Assembly: GCA_945837185.1 (NCBI GenBank)
Contig: CAMAMZ010000002.1
Coordinates: 1 to 34,589, forward strand
DNA length: 34,589 nt
Direction: 5' to 3'
Source: an uncultured Bacteroidales bacterium
GTDB taxonomy: Bacteria > Bacteroidota > Bacteroidia > Bacteroidales > Bacteroidaceae
Shown one piece after another: positions 22,915 to 30,653 of the stretch (positions are counted from its first letter, which is position 1; the number at the start of each line of letters is the position of its first letter). Below the pieces are notes generated by a model. It saw only the letters and a list, made by a program, of their open reading frames with translations, was not told where the DNA came from and ran no database searches. A program made the position numbers and the translations under genes.

Positions 22915-24206
22915 CAATCAACTTTCCACTTGGCAAACCAACGCTCGTTAAAGGTCAGTCCGACATTGATACGGAAGATATTCTCTTTAATCAGTCCCGT
23001 TGCTGAAGACCTTACCCACTGGGCACTGATATTCAGCAGCGAACGATTGTTGTAGTTGTTGATGATAGGAAGACCTAAACCGAAACTCGCACTCAACTCT
23101 TTGGGGCCATCTATACCGTTCACCGTTACATAGGGCGTAGCATACGAAACACCGGCCCTATACTTTATACGCTTAAAAAAGCCACGGCCATATTCATCGC
23201 GACAGTATTCACCTCCTACTGTAACCTTTTGTCTATCCTTGAGCACCTTGCGCAAAGTGAACGAAGGTGTTCCGTTATCATTAGAATATACCGGGAAAGT
23301 CTCACCACCCCACTGCTGCAGCGAGTAGTCAACACCAACCTTCCATTGGTTGTTGTGGCAATACATCACACCGACTGCATACATATTTGGTATAGAAAGG
23401 GCATTAGCGATGGAATAGCTCACCGTGTCGGCCACACCCTCCTCAGCATTCGTTGAGATAACCCTACACTGCGGCTCAGCCCCTAAACCATGACCGGGAG
23501 AGAAGGTTGCTCCCAATGTTAACCAATCCTTTTTGCCTATTTTAGCTGTATACTGTACACCCAGATCCAGTTTGTAGCTTCTCACGTCGCCTTCATACTG
23601 TTTAGCAATGGTGTTGGCATAGGAGTCCGTGTAAGAATTGACTACGCTACGACTGTACGTGCCCCACAGATAAGAAATATTGGCACCCACAGAAAGCCCC
23701 TTAACAGGCTGCCATCCCATACCGAAATATGCCTGATGCAAGCCACCGTTGCCCTGATAGGAATTTTTGGCACTGGTAGTCATCGAGCCTCCTACCACTT
23801 CCGATACAGCATAGTTATAGCCAATCGTAGTAAAAGGCACAATACCGAAACTCATACCCAAATTTCTGAAAGCGCGGAACCCCGCTACAGCATACTCTAA
23901 GTCAGCATTATTGGCATTCCTCTTTTGCCCGGCCTGCTCAAAGTTTGTTTTCTGCAAGGTGATACCCGTATCAAACAAGAAAGTCAGCGAGTCTAACGCT
24001 GAATAGGATGCAGGATTGAGATAGTTCACTTGATTGTGCTCTCTAAAGCCCAGTCCCAGTCCGTTCATACCCCGATTAAACCCACTTGCTTGGTCTGCCA
24101 GCAGACCATAACCGAACTGGCTATAGGGCGAGTTAGTGCCACTTTGTGCGTTAACAATCAAGGCGATACAAGCCTGTAGTGCTATACTTAAAATTACTCT
24201 TTTCAT
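22914..24206 (-). CDS. Outer-membrane beta-barrel protein, FadL/OmpP1-like, 430 aa
   Basis: A secreted barrel with a signal peptide (1 to about 20, cut near VNA-QS). The N-terminus GTNSPYSQFGYGLLADQ, the GMNGLGLGF and YLNPASYSALDS segments, and repeated amphipathic strands resemble FadL-type proteins of Bacteroidota (a PorV-like architecture). FadL proteins carry hydrophobic substrates across the outer membrane, but the substrate here is unknown. It heads the cluster with the LptC-like, CNNM/CBS and isomerase genes, all concerned with the envelope. A -7 box lies 22 nt upstream of ATG 24206. It diverges from the DUF4105 gene with 87 nt between starts. Confidence 0.78.
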   Translation of the reverse strand: MKRVILSIALQACIALIVNAQSGTNSPYSQFGYGLLADQASGFNRGMNGLGLGFREHNQVNYLNPASYSALDSLTFLFDTGITLQKTNFEQAGQKRNANNADLEYAVAGFRAFRNLGMSFGIVPFTTIGYNYAVSEVVGGSMTTSAKNSYQGNGGLHQAYFGMGWQPVKGLSVGANISYLWGTYSRSVVNSYTDSYANTIAKQYEGDVRSYKLDLGVQYTAKIGKKDWLTLGATFSPGHGLGAEPQCRVISTNAEEGVADTVSYSIANALSIPNMYAVGVMYCHNNQWKVGVDYSLQQWGGETFPVYSNDNGTPSFTLRKVLKDRQKVTVGGEYCRDEYGRGFFKRIKYRAGVSYATPYVTVNGIDGPKELSASFGLGLPIINNYNNRSLLNISAQWVRSSATGLIKENIFRINVGLTFNERWFAKWKVD

Positions 24207-24228
24207 GCGTTGTTGTTTGTACAGGTTG

Positions 24229-24236
24229 CAAAATTA
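24229..24236 (-). promoter_or_regulatory. -7 promoter box of the envelope cluster
   Basis: The minus-strand reading is TAATTTTG, a match to TAnnTTTG. The predicted leader is about 17-20 nt. No clear -33 TTTG is present. Confidence 0.45.
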
Positions 24237-24281
24237 TTGAAAAAAAACGAAATAAGAGAACGAAATGTCTAAAATATCGAG

Positions 24282-24289
24282 TATTTTTG
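24282..24289 (+). promoter_or_regulatory. -7 promoter box of the DUF4105 gene, 4 nt from a GTG start
   Basis: TATTTTTG is followed by CATC and then GTG 24294, the same 4-nt geometry as at 3663-3675. Transcription should begin at or next to the start codon. No -33 TTTG is evident. Confidence 0.5.
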
Positions 24290-24293
24290 CATC

Positions 24294-25499
24294 GTGAAAC
24301 ATTTAAATATCATTTTTAGAGTCTGCTTTTCAGCATTTTTACTGTCTTTAACAAGCCTGATCTCCGCGCAGCAACTGCCCTCCCCACCGTTAAACAACGC
24401 CATGGATTCGGTAGAAGTCAGTCTTATCACGTGTGGTCCTGGCAATGAGGTCTATTCCCTGTACGGGCACACCGCACTCCGTTATCGCGACTCCCGTTCC
24501 ACCGATGTAGTTGTCAACTACGGCCTTTTCTCTTTCGAACAGGATTGGTTTATTCTGCGCTTCCTGTTTGGCATCACCGACTACAGGATGGGTATCATCC
24601 CTTTTCAACCCTTTCTTGAAGCCTATCAGGAAGAAGGACGCTGGGTAAAAGAGCAAACTCTCAACCTCACGGCAGCAGAGAAATATGCCATAGGCAAAGC
24701 CATTTTCACCATGCCTGAATCGGAGCGTGTGTACCGCTACAACTATTTCTACAACAACTGTACTACGAAGGCACGCGATTTGGTGGCCAGCCATCTTCAA
24801 GGCACTCTCGTCTACCAGCCCTGCCGCGACAAGCATGCCACTTTCCGCAGCATGACACACCAATGGAATGCCGGTTTCCCTTGGAGCAGACTGGGTAACG
24901 ATCTGCTGTTAGGTATACAAGCCGACCGCCCTACGAGCAAGACCGAACAGCAGTTTCTACCCGACAGTCTGAGCCGCGACTTTGCCACAGCCATCATTGT
25001 AGATACCAACGGCAGCAAGCGTCAGCTTGTCAGCAAGACCACAATGCTCTACGGAGCCGATACACCCACAGCACAAACATCCAGCCATCCCTTCACTCCC
25101 ACGCTCTGTGCCTGGCTACTTTTCTTTGCCACATTAGCAGTTGCACGCGGTGAACACAACACCCACAAACTACTCTGGGGCTACGATGCGCTCCTGTGGG
25201 TAGCCCAAGGCCTCGCAGGACTTATTCTCCTTGCAATGCTGTTTTCGCAACACCCCACAGTACGCATCAATTTCCAGATACTTATATTCTGCCCCCTGTC
25301 GCTTGTTTTCGCATGGCCAGTAATCCTTCGCCTGCGGCAACACCGGCTACACCCCTATCTCTACGCCTACACCCTGCTGCTCCTTGTTGGCATCATCATG
25401 GGCGGCTGGCAGCGCTATGACACCTTTGTTTATATTGTGTCATTATCTTTGCTTACAAGAATTATAACTCTACATTATCGGTATAGAACAAAAAGATGA
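24294..25499 (+). CDS. DUF4105 (Lnb N-terminal periplasmic domain) membrane protein, 401 aa
   Basis: A signal peptide (1-25, ending ISA-QQ) precedes a periplasmic DUF4105 domain (about 35-200). It contains SLITCGPGNEVYSLYGHTALRY and RYNYFYNNCTTKARDLV; the conserved His, the NNC and the paired Cys recall NlpC/P60-like papain folds, but catalysis is not proven. The C-terminal part holds four to five hydrophobic segments (about 265-395), probably inner-membrane helices. Start GTG 24294 is required, since the next Met (37) would remove the signal peptide. The stop overlaps the next gene's ATG by ATGA, so the two are translated together. Confidence 0.85.
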   Translation: MKHLNIIFRVCFSAFLLSLTSLISAQQLPSPPLNNAMDSVEVSLITCGPGNEVYSLYGHTALRYRDSRSTDVVVNYGLFSFEQDWFILRFLFGITDYRMGIIPFQPFLEAYQEEGRWVKEQTLNLTAAEKYAIGKAIFTMPESERVYRYNYFYNNCTTKARDLVASHLQGTLVYQPCRDKHATFRSMTHQWNAGFPWSRLGNDLLLGIQADRPTSKTEQQFLPDSLSRDFATAIIVDTNGSKRQLVSKTTMLYGADTPTAQTSSHPFTPTLCAWLLFFATLAVARGEHNTHKLLWGYDALLWVAQGLAGLILLAMLFSQHPTVRINFQILIFCPLSLVFAWPVILRLRQHRLHPYLYAYTLLLLVGIIMGGWQRYDTFVYIVSLSLLTRIITLHYRYRTKR

Positions 25500-26905
25500 A
25501 TCGTTATCTCACCGCATTGTTGTTGGCCTTTGCCGCCACTGCGCATAGCCAGTCATTGCAACCTGCTCCCCGTTTAGTGGTAAACATCACTATCGATCAG
25601 CTTCGCACCGACTATATTGAAGCCTTCTCGCCCTATTATGGTACCGATGGTTTCAAGAAGATTCTCACCAAGGGACGAGTGTATGAAGCAGCAAGCTATG
25701 CTTTCACACCGTTAGACCGTGCGTCGGCCATTGCTTCTATTCATACGGGCACTACACCTTATTATAATAATATAGTAGGCAGCCAATGGCTCGACAGAAC
25801 CACATTGCGACCCGTTTATTGTGTCGACGACAGCCAGTACGGCTCTTCTCCCTCCCACATGTCCACCTCTACATTAGGCGATGAACTAAAAGTAGCAACG
25901 AACGGTTTTGCCCTTGTCTTCGCCTTTGGCGTGGAGCGTGATGCCGCCATCCTTTCTGCAGGCCATGCGGCAGATGCCGCCATTTGGATTGATAAAGGTA
26001 CAGGCCAGCTCACTTCCTCACCCTATTATAGTGAAAAAGCCCACAAATGGCTCAATGCCTACAACAAACTGCATGGCAAACGTGCTGATGATGACGATAT
26101 TGCCTCACGCAACCTCGCGGTCTCGCAGGCGGCACAGGCTTGTGTCACAGAACAGGCCATGGGGCGCGACAATACACCCGACCTTCTCACCCTCACGCTG
26201 TCTGCCGAAGGCAAGCATACTGCCAACTGGCTGATAGACATGGAGAGTGTCTACATCAAGCTCGATGGTCTGCTGGCAGATCTCATCAGCAAGATTGAAG
26301 CCAAGGTGGGTGCCGACAATGTACTGTTCATGATAACCAGCACGGGCTATACTGATGAAGACATTGTCGATTACTCCCGCTATCGCATTCCCACTGGCAC
26401 CTTCTACATCAACCGCACCGCCAACCTGCTCAACATGTATCTCGGGGCACTCTACGAACCAGATAAGTATGTCGAGACCTGTTTCCATAACGAGATATTC
26501 CTTAACCATAAGTTGCTGGAACAGAAACGCATTGGCCTGCACGAGGTGCAAGACCGCTGTCAAGAGTTCCTGCTGCAGATTTCAGGCATCCGCGACGTAT
26601 ATACTACAAACCGCCTGCTCAACGGCACAAGCGACACGCAGAAGTTGCGCAACGGGCACCACCCCTCTATCAGTGGCGACATTATTGTCGACGTGGCTCC
26701 TGGCTGGCAGTTGTTCAACGAAGATAACCTGGAGCGCTACACCAGCCGCGCCTCCTTCGTGCCCTTCCCCATCATATTCTACGGCACAAGCGCCAAAGCC
26801 GCCCATATCAACACTCCCGTTGTTGTCGACCGTATAGCTCCTACGGTAGCTAAAGCCATCCGCATCCGCGCACCAAACGCTTGCAAGGCCGAACCGCTCT
26901 TTTAG
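25496..26905 (+). CDS. Alkaline phosphatase superfamily protein (PafA-like), active site apparently lost, 469 aa
   Basis: A secreted protein (signal peptide 1 to about 19, cut near AHS-QS) with the PafA/NPP-like fold. It keeps the first metal-ligand segment ITIDQLRTDY (Asp34), the ASIHTG strand turn, the ILSAGH loop and the SGDIIVDVAPGW stretch. From memory of PafA, other catalytic sites are replaced. The Thr nucleophile position is Arg75 (TPLDRASAIAS). The Asp-His pair of SADHG aligns to ITSTGY (280-285). The late zinc-binding His is not evident. It is therefore probably a non-catalytic binding or folding protein, or it uses a different chemistry. It overlaps the DUF4105 gene by 4 nt and lies 103 nt upstream of secA. 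Confidence 0.82.
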   Translation: MNRYLTALLLAFAATAHSQSLQPAPRLVVNITIDQLRTDYIEAFSPYYGTDGFKKILTKGRVYEAASYAFTPLDRASAIASIHTGTTPYYNNIVGSQWLDRTTLRPVYCVDDSQYGSSPSHMSTSTLGDELKVATNGFALVFAFGVERDAAILSAGHAADAAIWIDKGTGQLTSSPYYSEKAHKWLNAYNKLHGKRADDDDIASRNLAVSQAAQACVTEQAMGRDNTPDLLTLTLSAEGKHTANWLIDMESVYIKLDGLLADLISKIEAKVGADNVLFMITSTGYTDEDIVDYSRYRIPTGTFYINRTANLLNMYLGALYEPDKYVETCFHNEIFLNHKLLEQKRIGLHEVQDRCQEFLLQISGIRDVYTTNRLLNGTSDTQKLRNGHHPSISGDIIVDVAPGWQLFNEDNLERYTSRASFVPFPIIFYGTSAKAAHINTPVVVDRIAPTVAKAIRIRAPNACKAEPLF

Positions 26906-26954
26906 GTTTTCCAACATTTTCAGGCGAAAGCTATATCGTTTGGAAAAATATTCG

Positions 26955-26962
26955 TACCTTTG
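26955..26962 (+). promoter_or_regulatory. -7 promoter box of secA
   Basis: TACCTTTG matches TAnnTTTG. The leader before ATG 27009 would be about 40 nt and is A-rich. A TTTG at 26939-26942 is only 12 nt upstream, closer than the usual 19-20. Confidence 0.5.
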
Positions 26963-27008
26963 CGACCATATTCAATCATAACGACAATAAAAAAATAAGA
27001 TACATACA

Positions 27009-30000
27009 ATGAATTTCAACAAATTTCTGAAGTCGCTTTTCGGTGACAAATCGACTCGCGACATGAAACTGATACAACCCCTGGTAGAAACTGTCAAGAA
27101 GGTGTATCCCTCTATCTATGCGCTGAGCCACGATGAACTTCGCGCCAAGACAAAGGAAATACAGCACTATGTGCAGGCCGCGGCCCAAGAGGAACGCGAA
27201 AAGATAGCGCAACTCAAAGCTACCATCGAGGAAACCCCCATCGATGAGCGTGAGAAAATATTCAATGAAATCGACGGTCTGGAAAAAGTGGCGTTAGAGA
27301 AATACGAGAAGGCTCTCAACGAAGTAATGCCCACTGCCTTCAGCATCATCAAGGACACGGCACGCCGCTTTGCCGAGAACGAGGAGGTGGTTGTTACAGC
27401 CACCGATTTCGACCGTGAACTGGCAGGCAATCCGGCCAATGATTTTATCACCATCGACGGTGATAAGGCCATCTACCACAATGAATGGACTGCCGGAGGC
27501 AATAAGGTGAAGTGGGACATGGTTCACTATGACGTGCAGCTCTTCGGTGGTATCGCCCTGCATCAGGGAAAGATTGCCGAAATGGCCACAGGTGAAGGTA
27601 AGACTCTCGTAGCTACGCTTCCTGTATTCTTGAACGCCCTCACAGGCAATGGTGTTCACATGGTAACGGTAAACGACTACCTGGCCAAACGTGACTCTGA
27701 ATGGATGGGACCGCTCTATATGTTCAACGGCTTGAGCGTTGACTGCATCGACAAGCATCGGCCCAATTCCGAGGCTCGCCGCAAGGCTTATCAGGCCGAC
27801 ATCACATTCGGAACGAACAATGAGTTTGGCTTCGACTACCTGCGCGACAACATGGCCGTCTCACCAGCCGACCTCGTACAGCGCAAACATAACTTTGCCA
27901 TTGTCGATGAGGTCGACTCCGTGCTCATCGACGACGCTCGCACACCACTCATCATCTCCGGTCCTATCCCTAAAGGCGACGACCAGATGTTCGAGGAATA
28001 TCAGCCCCTCATCGAACGACTCTATGAGGTACAACGCAAGCAGGCTACGGAGTTGCTGGCCGAAGCCCGCCAGAAGATTACCGCAGCACAGAAAGAAACT
28101 GATAGCAAGGTAGCAGCACAGCTGCAGGAAGAGGGATTCCTCTCGCTCTTCCGCTCCTACAAGGCACTCCCCAAGAACAAAGCCCTCATCAAGTTCCTCT
28201 CCGAAGAAGGCATTAAGTCGGGCCTACAGAAGACAGAGGAAATCTATATGGAGAACAACAACCGCCGTATGCCTGAGGCTGTGGCTCCCCTATACTTCGT
28301 GGTCGACGAGAAACTGAAGAGCGCAGACCTCACCGATAAGGGAGGGGCATGGCTGGCAAAACAGGTGAAAGACGAAGCTCTCTTTGTGCTTCCCGATATC
28401 GCCTCCGAGCTATCGGCACTTGAAAACGAAAAGGGTCTTAGCGATCAAGAACGCCTTGACAAGAAAGACGCACTCCTCTCCCACTACGGTGTGCAGAGCG
28501 AGCGTGTGCACACCCTGCAGCAGTTGCTCAAAGCCTATACAATGTTCAATAAGGACGACGAGTATGTGGTTATGGATGGCGAGGTGAAGATTGTGGATGA
28601 ACAAACGGGCCGTATCATGGAAGGCCGCCGTTGGAGCGACGGACTCCATCAGGCCATAGAGGCTAAGGAACACGTACGCGTGGAGGCTGCCACACAAACC
28701 TTTGCCACCATCACGCTGCAGAACTATTTCCGTATGTACCACAAACTGGCAGGTATGACAGGTACCGCCTCAACAGAGGCTGGAGAGTTCTGGGATATTT
28801 ACAAACTCGATGTCGTAGAGATTCCCACCAACAAACCTATAGCCCGTCACGACCTTGACGACCGTGTCTACAAGACTAACCGCGAGAAGTATCGCGCTGT
28901 CATAGAGGAAATCGAGGAGACGCGAAATGCAGGACGCCCTTGTCTGGTAGGTACTACCTCAGTTGAAATATCAGAATTGCTGAGCAAGATGCTCAACATG
29001 CGCAAGATACCTCATCAGGTGCTCAACGCCAAACTCCACCAGAAAGAGGCACAGATTGTGGCACTGGCCGGACAAAGCACTCCTGGCACAGTGTGGGTGA
29101 CGGGTGATGGCAAGGCCTTTGCCGATAAGGCAACAGCCATGCGCTACAGGGATGATGCGCTCCAGAAAGTGGCTGCCAAAGACAAGCAGGCCAACGTGGC
29201 CGCAACAGCCGATATTCATGAGGAGCAAAGGGCATTGGGCGCTGTTACCATCGCTACCAACATGGCTGGTCGTGGTACCGACATCAAGCTGTCAGCAGAA
29301 GTGAAGGCAGCCGGTGGTCTGGCCATCATCGGTACGGAACGCCATGAAAGCCGACGCGTTGACCGTCAGCTCCGTGGTCGTGCCGGACGTCAGGGTGACC
29401 CAGGTTCTTCTGTCTTCTATGTATCGCTCGAAGACAAACTGATGCGTCTCTTCGCTTCCGAGCGCATCGCAAAGGTGATGGACCGCTTGGGCTTTGAAGA
29501 TGGTGAGCGTATTGAGGCTCCCATGATTTCAAAGAGCATTGAAAGGGCACAGCGCAAGGTAGAGGAGAATAACTTCGGCATCCGCAAGCACTTGCTCGAA
29601 TACGATGACGTGATGAACAAGCAGCGTACTGTTATCTACGAAAAGCGCCGCCACGCCTTGATGGGCGAACGTATCGGCATGGACATCGCCAACATGATTT
29701 GGGACCGTTGTTACCAGATTATAGAACGCAACGACTACACGGGTTGCAAGGAAGAGTTCCTGAAGGTGCTGGCTATGGAATGCCCCTTCACAGAAGACGA
29801 ACTGCTCAACGGCAACCGTGCCGACCTGGCCGAACGTGCCTTCCAGGAGGCCATGGCATCCTTCAAACGCAAGACCGACCGCATTCAGAGTGTGGCCAAC
29901 CCCGTTATCAAGGAGGTCTACGAAACACAGGGTGCACGCTTCGAGCGCATCATGGTGCCTATCACAGACGGACGCCAGATATTCCAAATTCCCTGCAACC

Positions 30001-30518
30001 TGCAGACGGCCTACGAGACAGAATCGAAAGATGTGGTGAAGCAATTCGAGAAAACGGTACTCTTGCACATCATCGACGATAACTGGAAGGAAAACCTCCG
30101 CCAACTCGACGAATTGCGCCACAGCGTGCAGAATGCTTCCTATGAACAGAAAGACCCGCTCCTCATCTTCAAGTTGGAGAGTGCAAAACTGTGGGACAGC
30201 ATGATTGACGACCTCAACAACCGTGCCACCTCTATTCTTATGCGCGGTCAGATTCCTGAAATACAGCACGAAGAGGTACGAGAGGCTGCTCCCGAGGTGC
30301 GCAGTCAGCGCTACCAAGAGCAGAAGACCAACCTCGATGAGGAACGCCAGCAGGCTGCTGCCCAACAGGCTGCTGCACAGCAGGATACCCGTCCTCAGGC
30401 ATCAGGCAAGATCCCAAACACTCCCTATGTGGCTCAGCAAATGCCACGTCCTAACGATCCCTGTCCCTGCGGATCGGGCAAGAAGTTCAAGAACTGTCAC
30501 GGCCGCAACTTACGCTAA
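27009..30518 (+). CDS. secA: Preprotein translocase ATPase subunit SecA
   Basis: SecA drives unfolded preproteins through SecYEG. Walker A is MATGEGKT (192-199) and Walker B is DEVDSVLIDDA (300-310). The GRGTDIKL and QLRGRAGRQGDPGS motifs of the second nucleotide-binding domain follow. The C-terminus ends in the zinc-binding SEC-C motif CPCGSGKKFKNCHG. At 1,169 aa it is about 270 residues longer than E. coli SecA. Walker A is displaced by about 90 residues because of a charged helical insert around 45-130, and a second Lys/Glu-rich insert covers about 330-440. Both are known for Bacteroidota. A Gln/Ala linker precedes the zinc motif. Confidence 0.98.
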   Translation: MNFNKFLKSLFGDKSTRDMKLIQPLVETVKKVYPSIYALSHDELRAKTKEIQHYVQAAAQEEREKIAQLKATIEETPIDEREKIFNEIDGLEKVALEKYEKALNEVMPTAFSIIKDTARRFAENEEVVVTATDFDRELAGNPANDFITIDGDKAIYHNEWTAGGNKVKWDMVHYDVQLFGGIALHQGKIAEMATGEGKTLVATLPVFLNALTGNGVHMVTVNDYLAKRDSEWMGPLYMFNGLSVDCIDKHRPNSEARRKAYQADITFGTNNEFGFDYLRDNMAVSPADLVQRKHNFAIVDEVDSVLIDDARTPLIISGPIPKGDDQMFEEYQPLIERLYEVQRKQATELLAEARQKITAAQKETDSKVAAQLQEEGFLSLFRSYKALPKNKALIKFLSEEGIKSGLQKTEEIYMENNNRRMPEAVAPLYFVVDEKLKSADLTDKGGAWLAKQVKDEALFVLPDIASELSALENEKGLSDQERLDKKDALLSHYGVQSERVHTLQQLLKAYTMFNKDDEYVVMDGEVKIVDEQTGRIMEGRRWSDGLHQAIEAKEHVRVEAATQTFATITLQNYFRMYHKLAGMTGTASTEAGEFWDIYKLDVVEIPTNKPIARHDLDDRVYKTNREKYRAVIEEIEETRNAGRPCLVGTTSVEISELLSKMLNMRKIPHQVLNAKLHQKEAQIVALAGQSTPGTVWVTGDGKAFADKATAMRYRDDALQKVAAKDKQANVAATADIHEEQRALGAVTIATNMAGRGTDIKLSAEVKAAGGLAIIGTERHESRRVDRQLRGRAGRQGDPGSSVFYVSLEDKLMRLFASERIAKVMDRLGFEDGERIEAPMISKSIERAQRKVEENNFGIRKHLLEYDDVMNKQRTVIYEKRRHALMGERIGMDIANMIWDRCYQIIERNDYTGCKEEFLKVLAMECPFTEDELLNGNRADLAERAFQEAMASFKRKTDRIQSVANPVIKEVYETQGARFERIMVPITDGRQIFQIPCNLQTAYETESKDVVKQFEKTVLLHIIDDNWKENLRQLDELRHSVQNASYEQKDPLLIFKLESAKLWDSMIDDLNNRATSILMRGQIPEIQHEEVREAAPEVRSQRYQEQKTNLDEERQQAAAQQAAAQQDTRPQASGKIPNTPYVAQQMPRPNDPCPCGSGKKFKNCHGRNLR
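30351..30380 (+). repeat. Two 15-nt tandem copies coding for the Gln/Ala linker of SecA
   Basis: CAGGCTGCTGCCCAA and CAGGCTGCTGCACAG (13 of 15 identical) lie head to tail and encode QAAAQ units. In-frame slippage would change only linker length. Confidence 0.6.
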
Positions 30519-30563
30519 GGCGCAAGTCTGTCGGTCGTGAAAGGAAAGGGACTGCGACATTCA

Positions 30564-30629
30564 AACCCAAATTGACCACCAGGAATCCAAGCATCACACT
30601 GCTTGGCAGTCTGATGGACAATTTGGGTT
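30564..30629. repeat. Nested inverted repeat between secA and feoAB (terminator or structured leader)
   Basis: AACCCAAATTG (30564-30574) and CAATTTGGGTT (30619-30629) are perfectly complementary over 11 bp. Inside them CCAAGCA (30587-30593) and TGCTTGG (30600-30606) form a 7-bp stem with a TCACAC loop. CCACCAG and CTGATGG can add a middle stem with one mismatch. No U-tract follows. It may terminate secA, or form a structured leader for feoAB, whose ATG lies 24 nt further on. Confidence 0.55.
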
Positions 30630-30639
30630 CAAACAAATA

Positions 30640-30647
30640 AATATTTG
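30640..30647 (+). promoter_or_regulatory. Weak candidate -7 box for feoAB
   Basis: AATATTTG differs from TAnnTTTG in its first two bases and lies 6 nt before ATG 30654. No correctly spaced -33 TTTG is present. Listed only because no better promoter is visible in the 135-nt gap. Confidence 0.2.
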
Positions 30648-30653
30648 TGAAGC

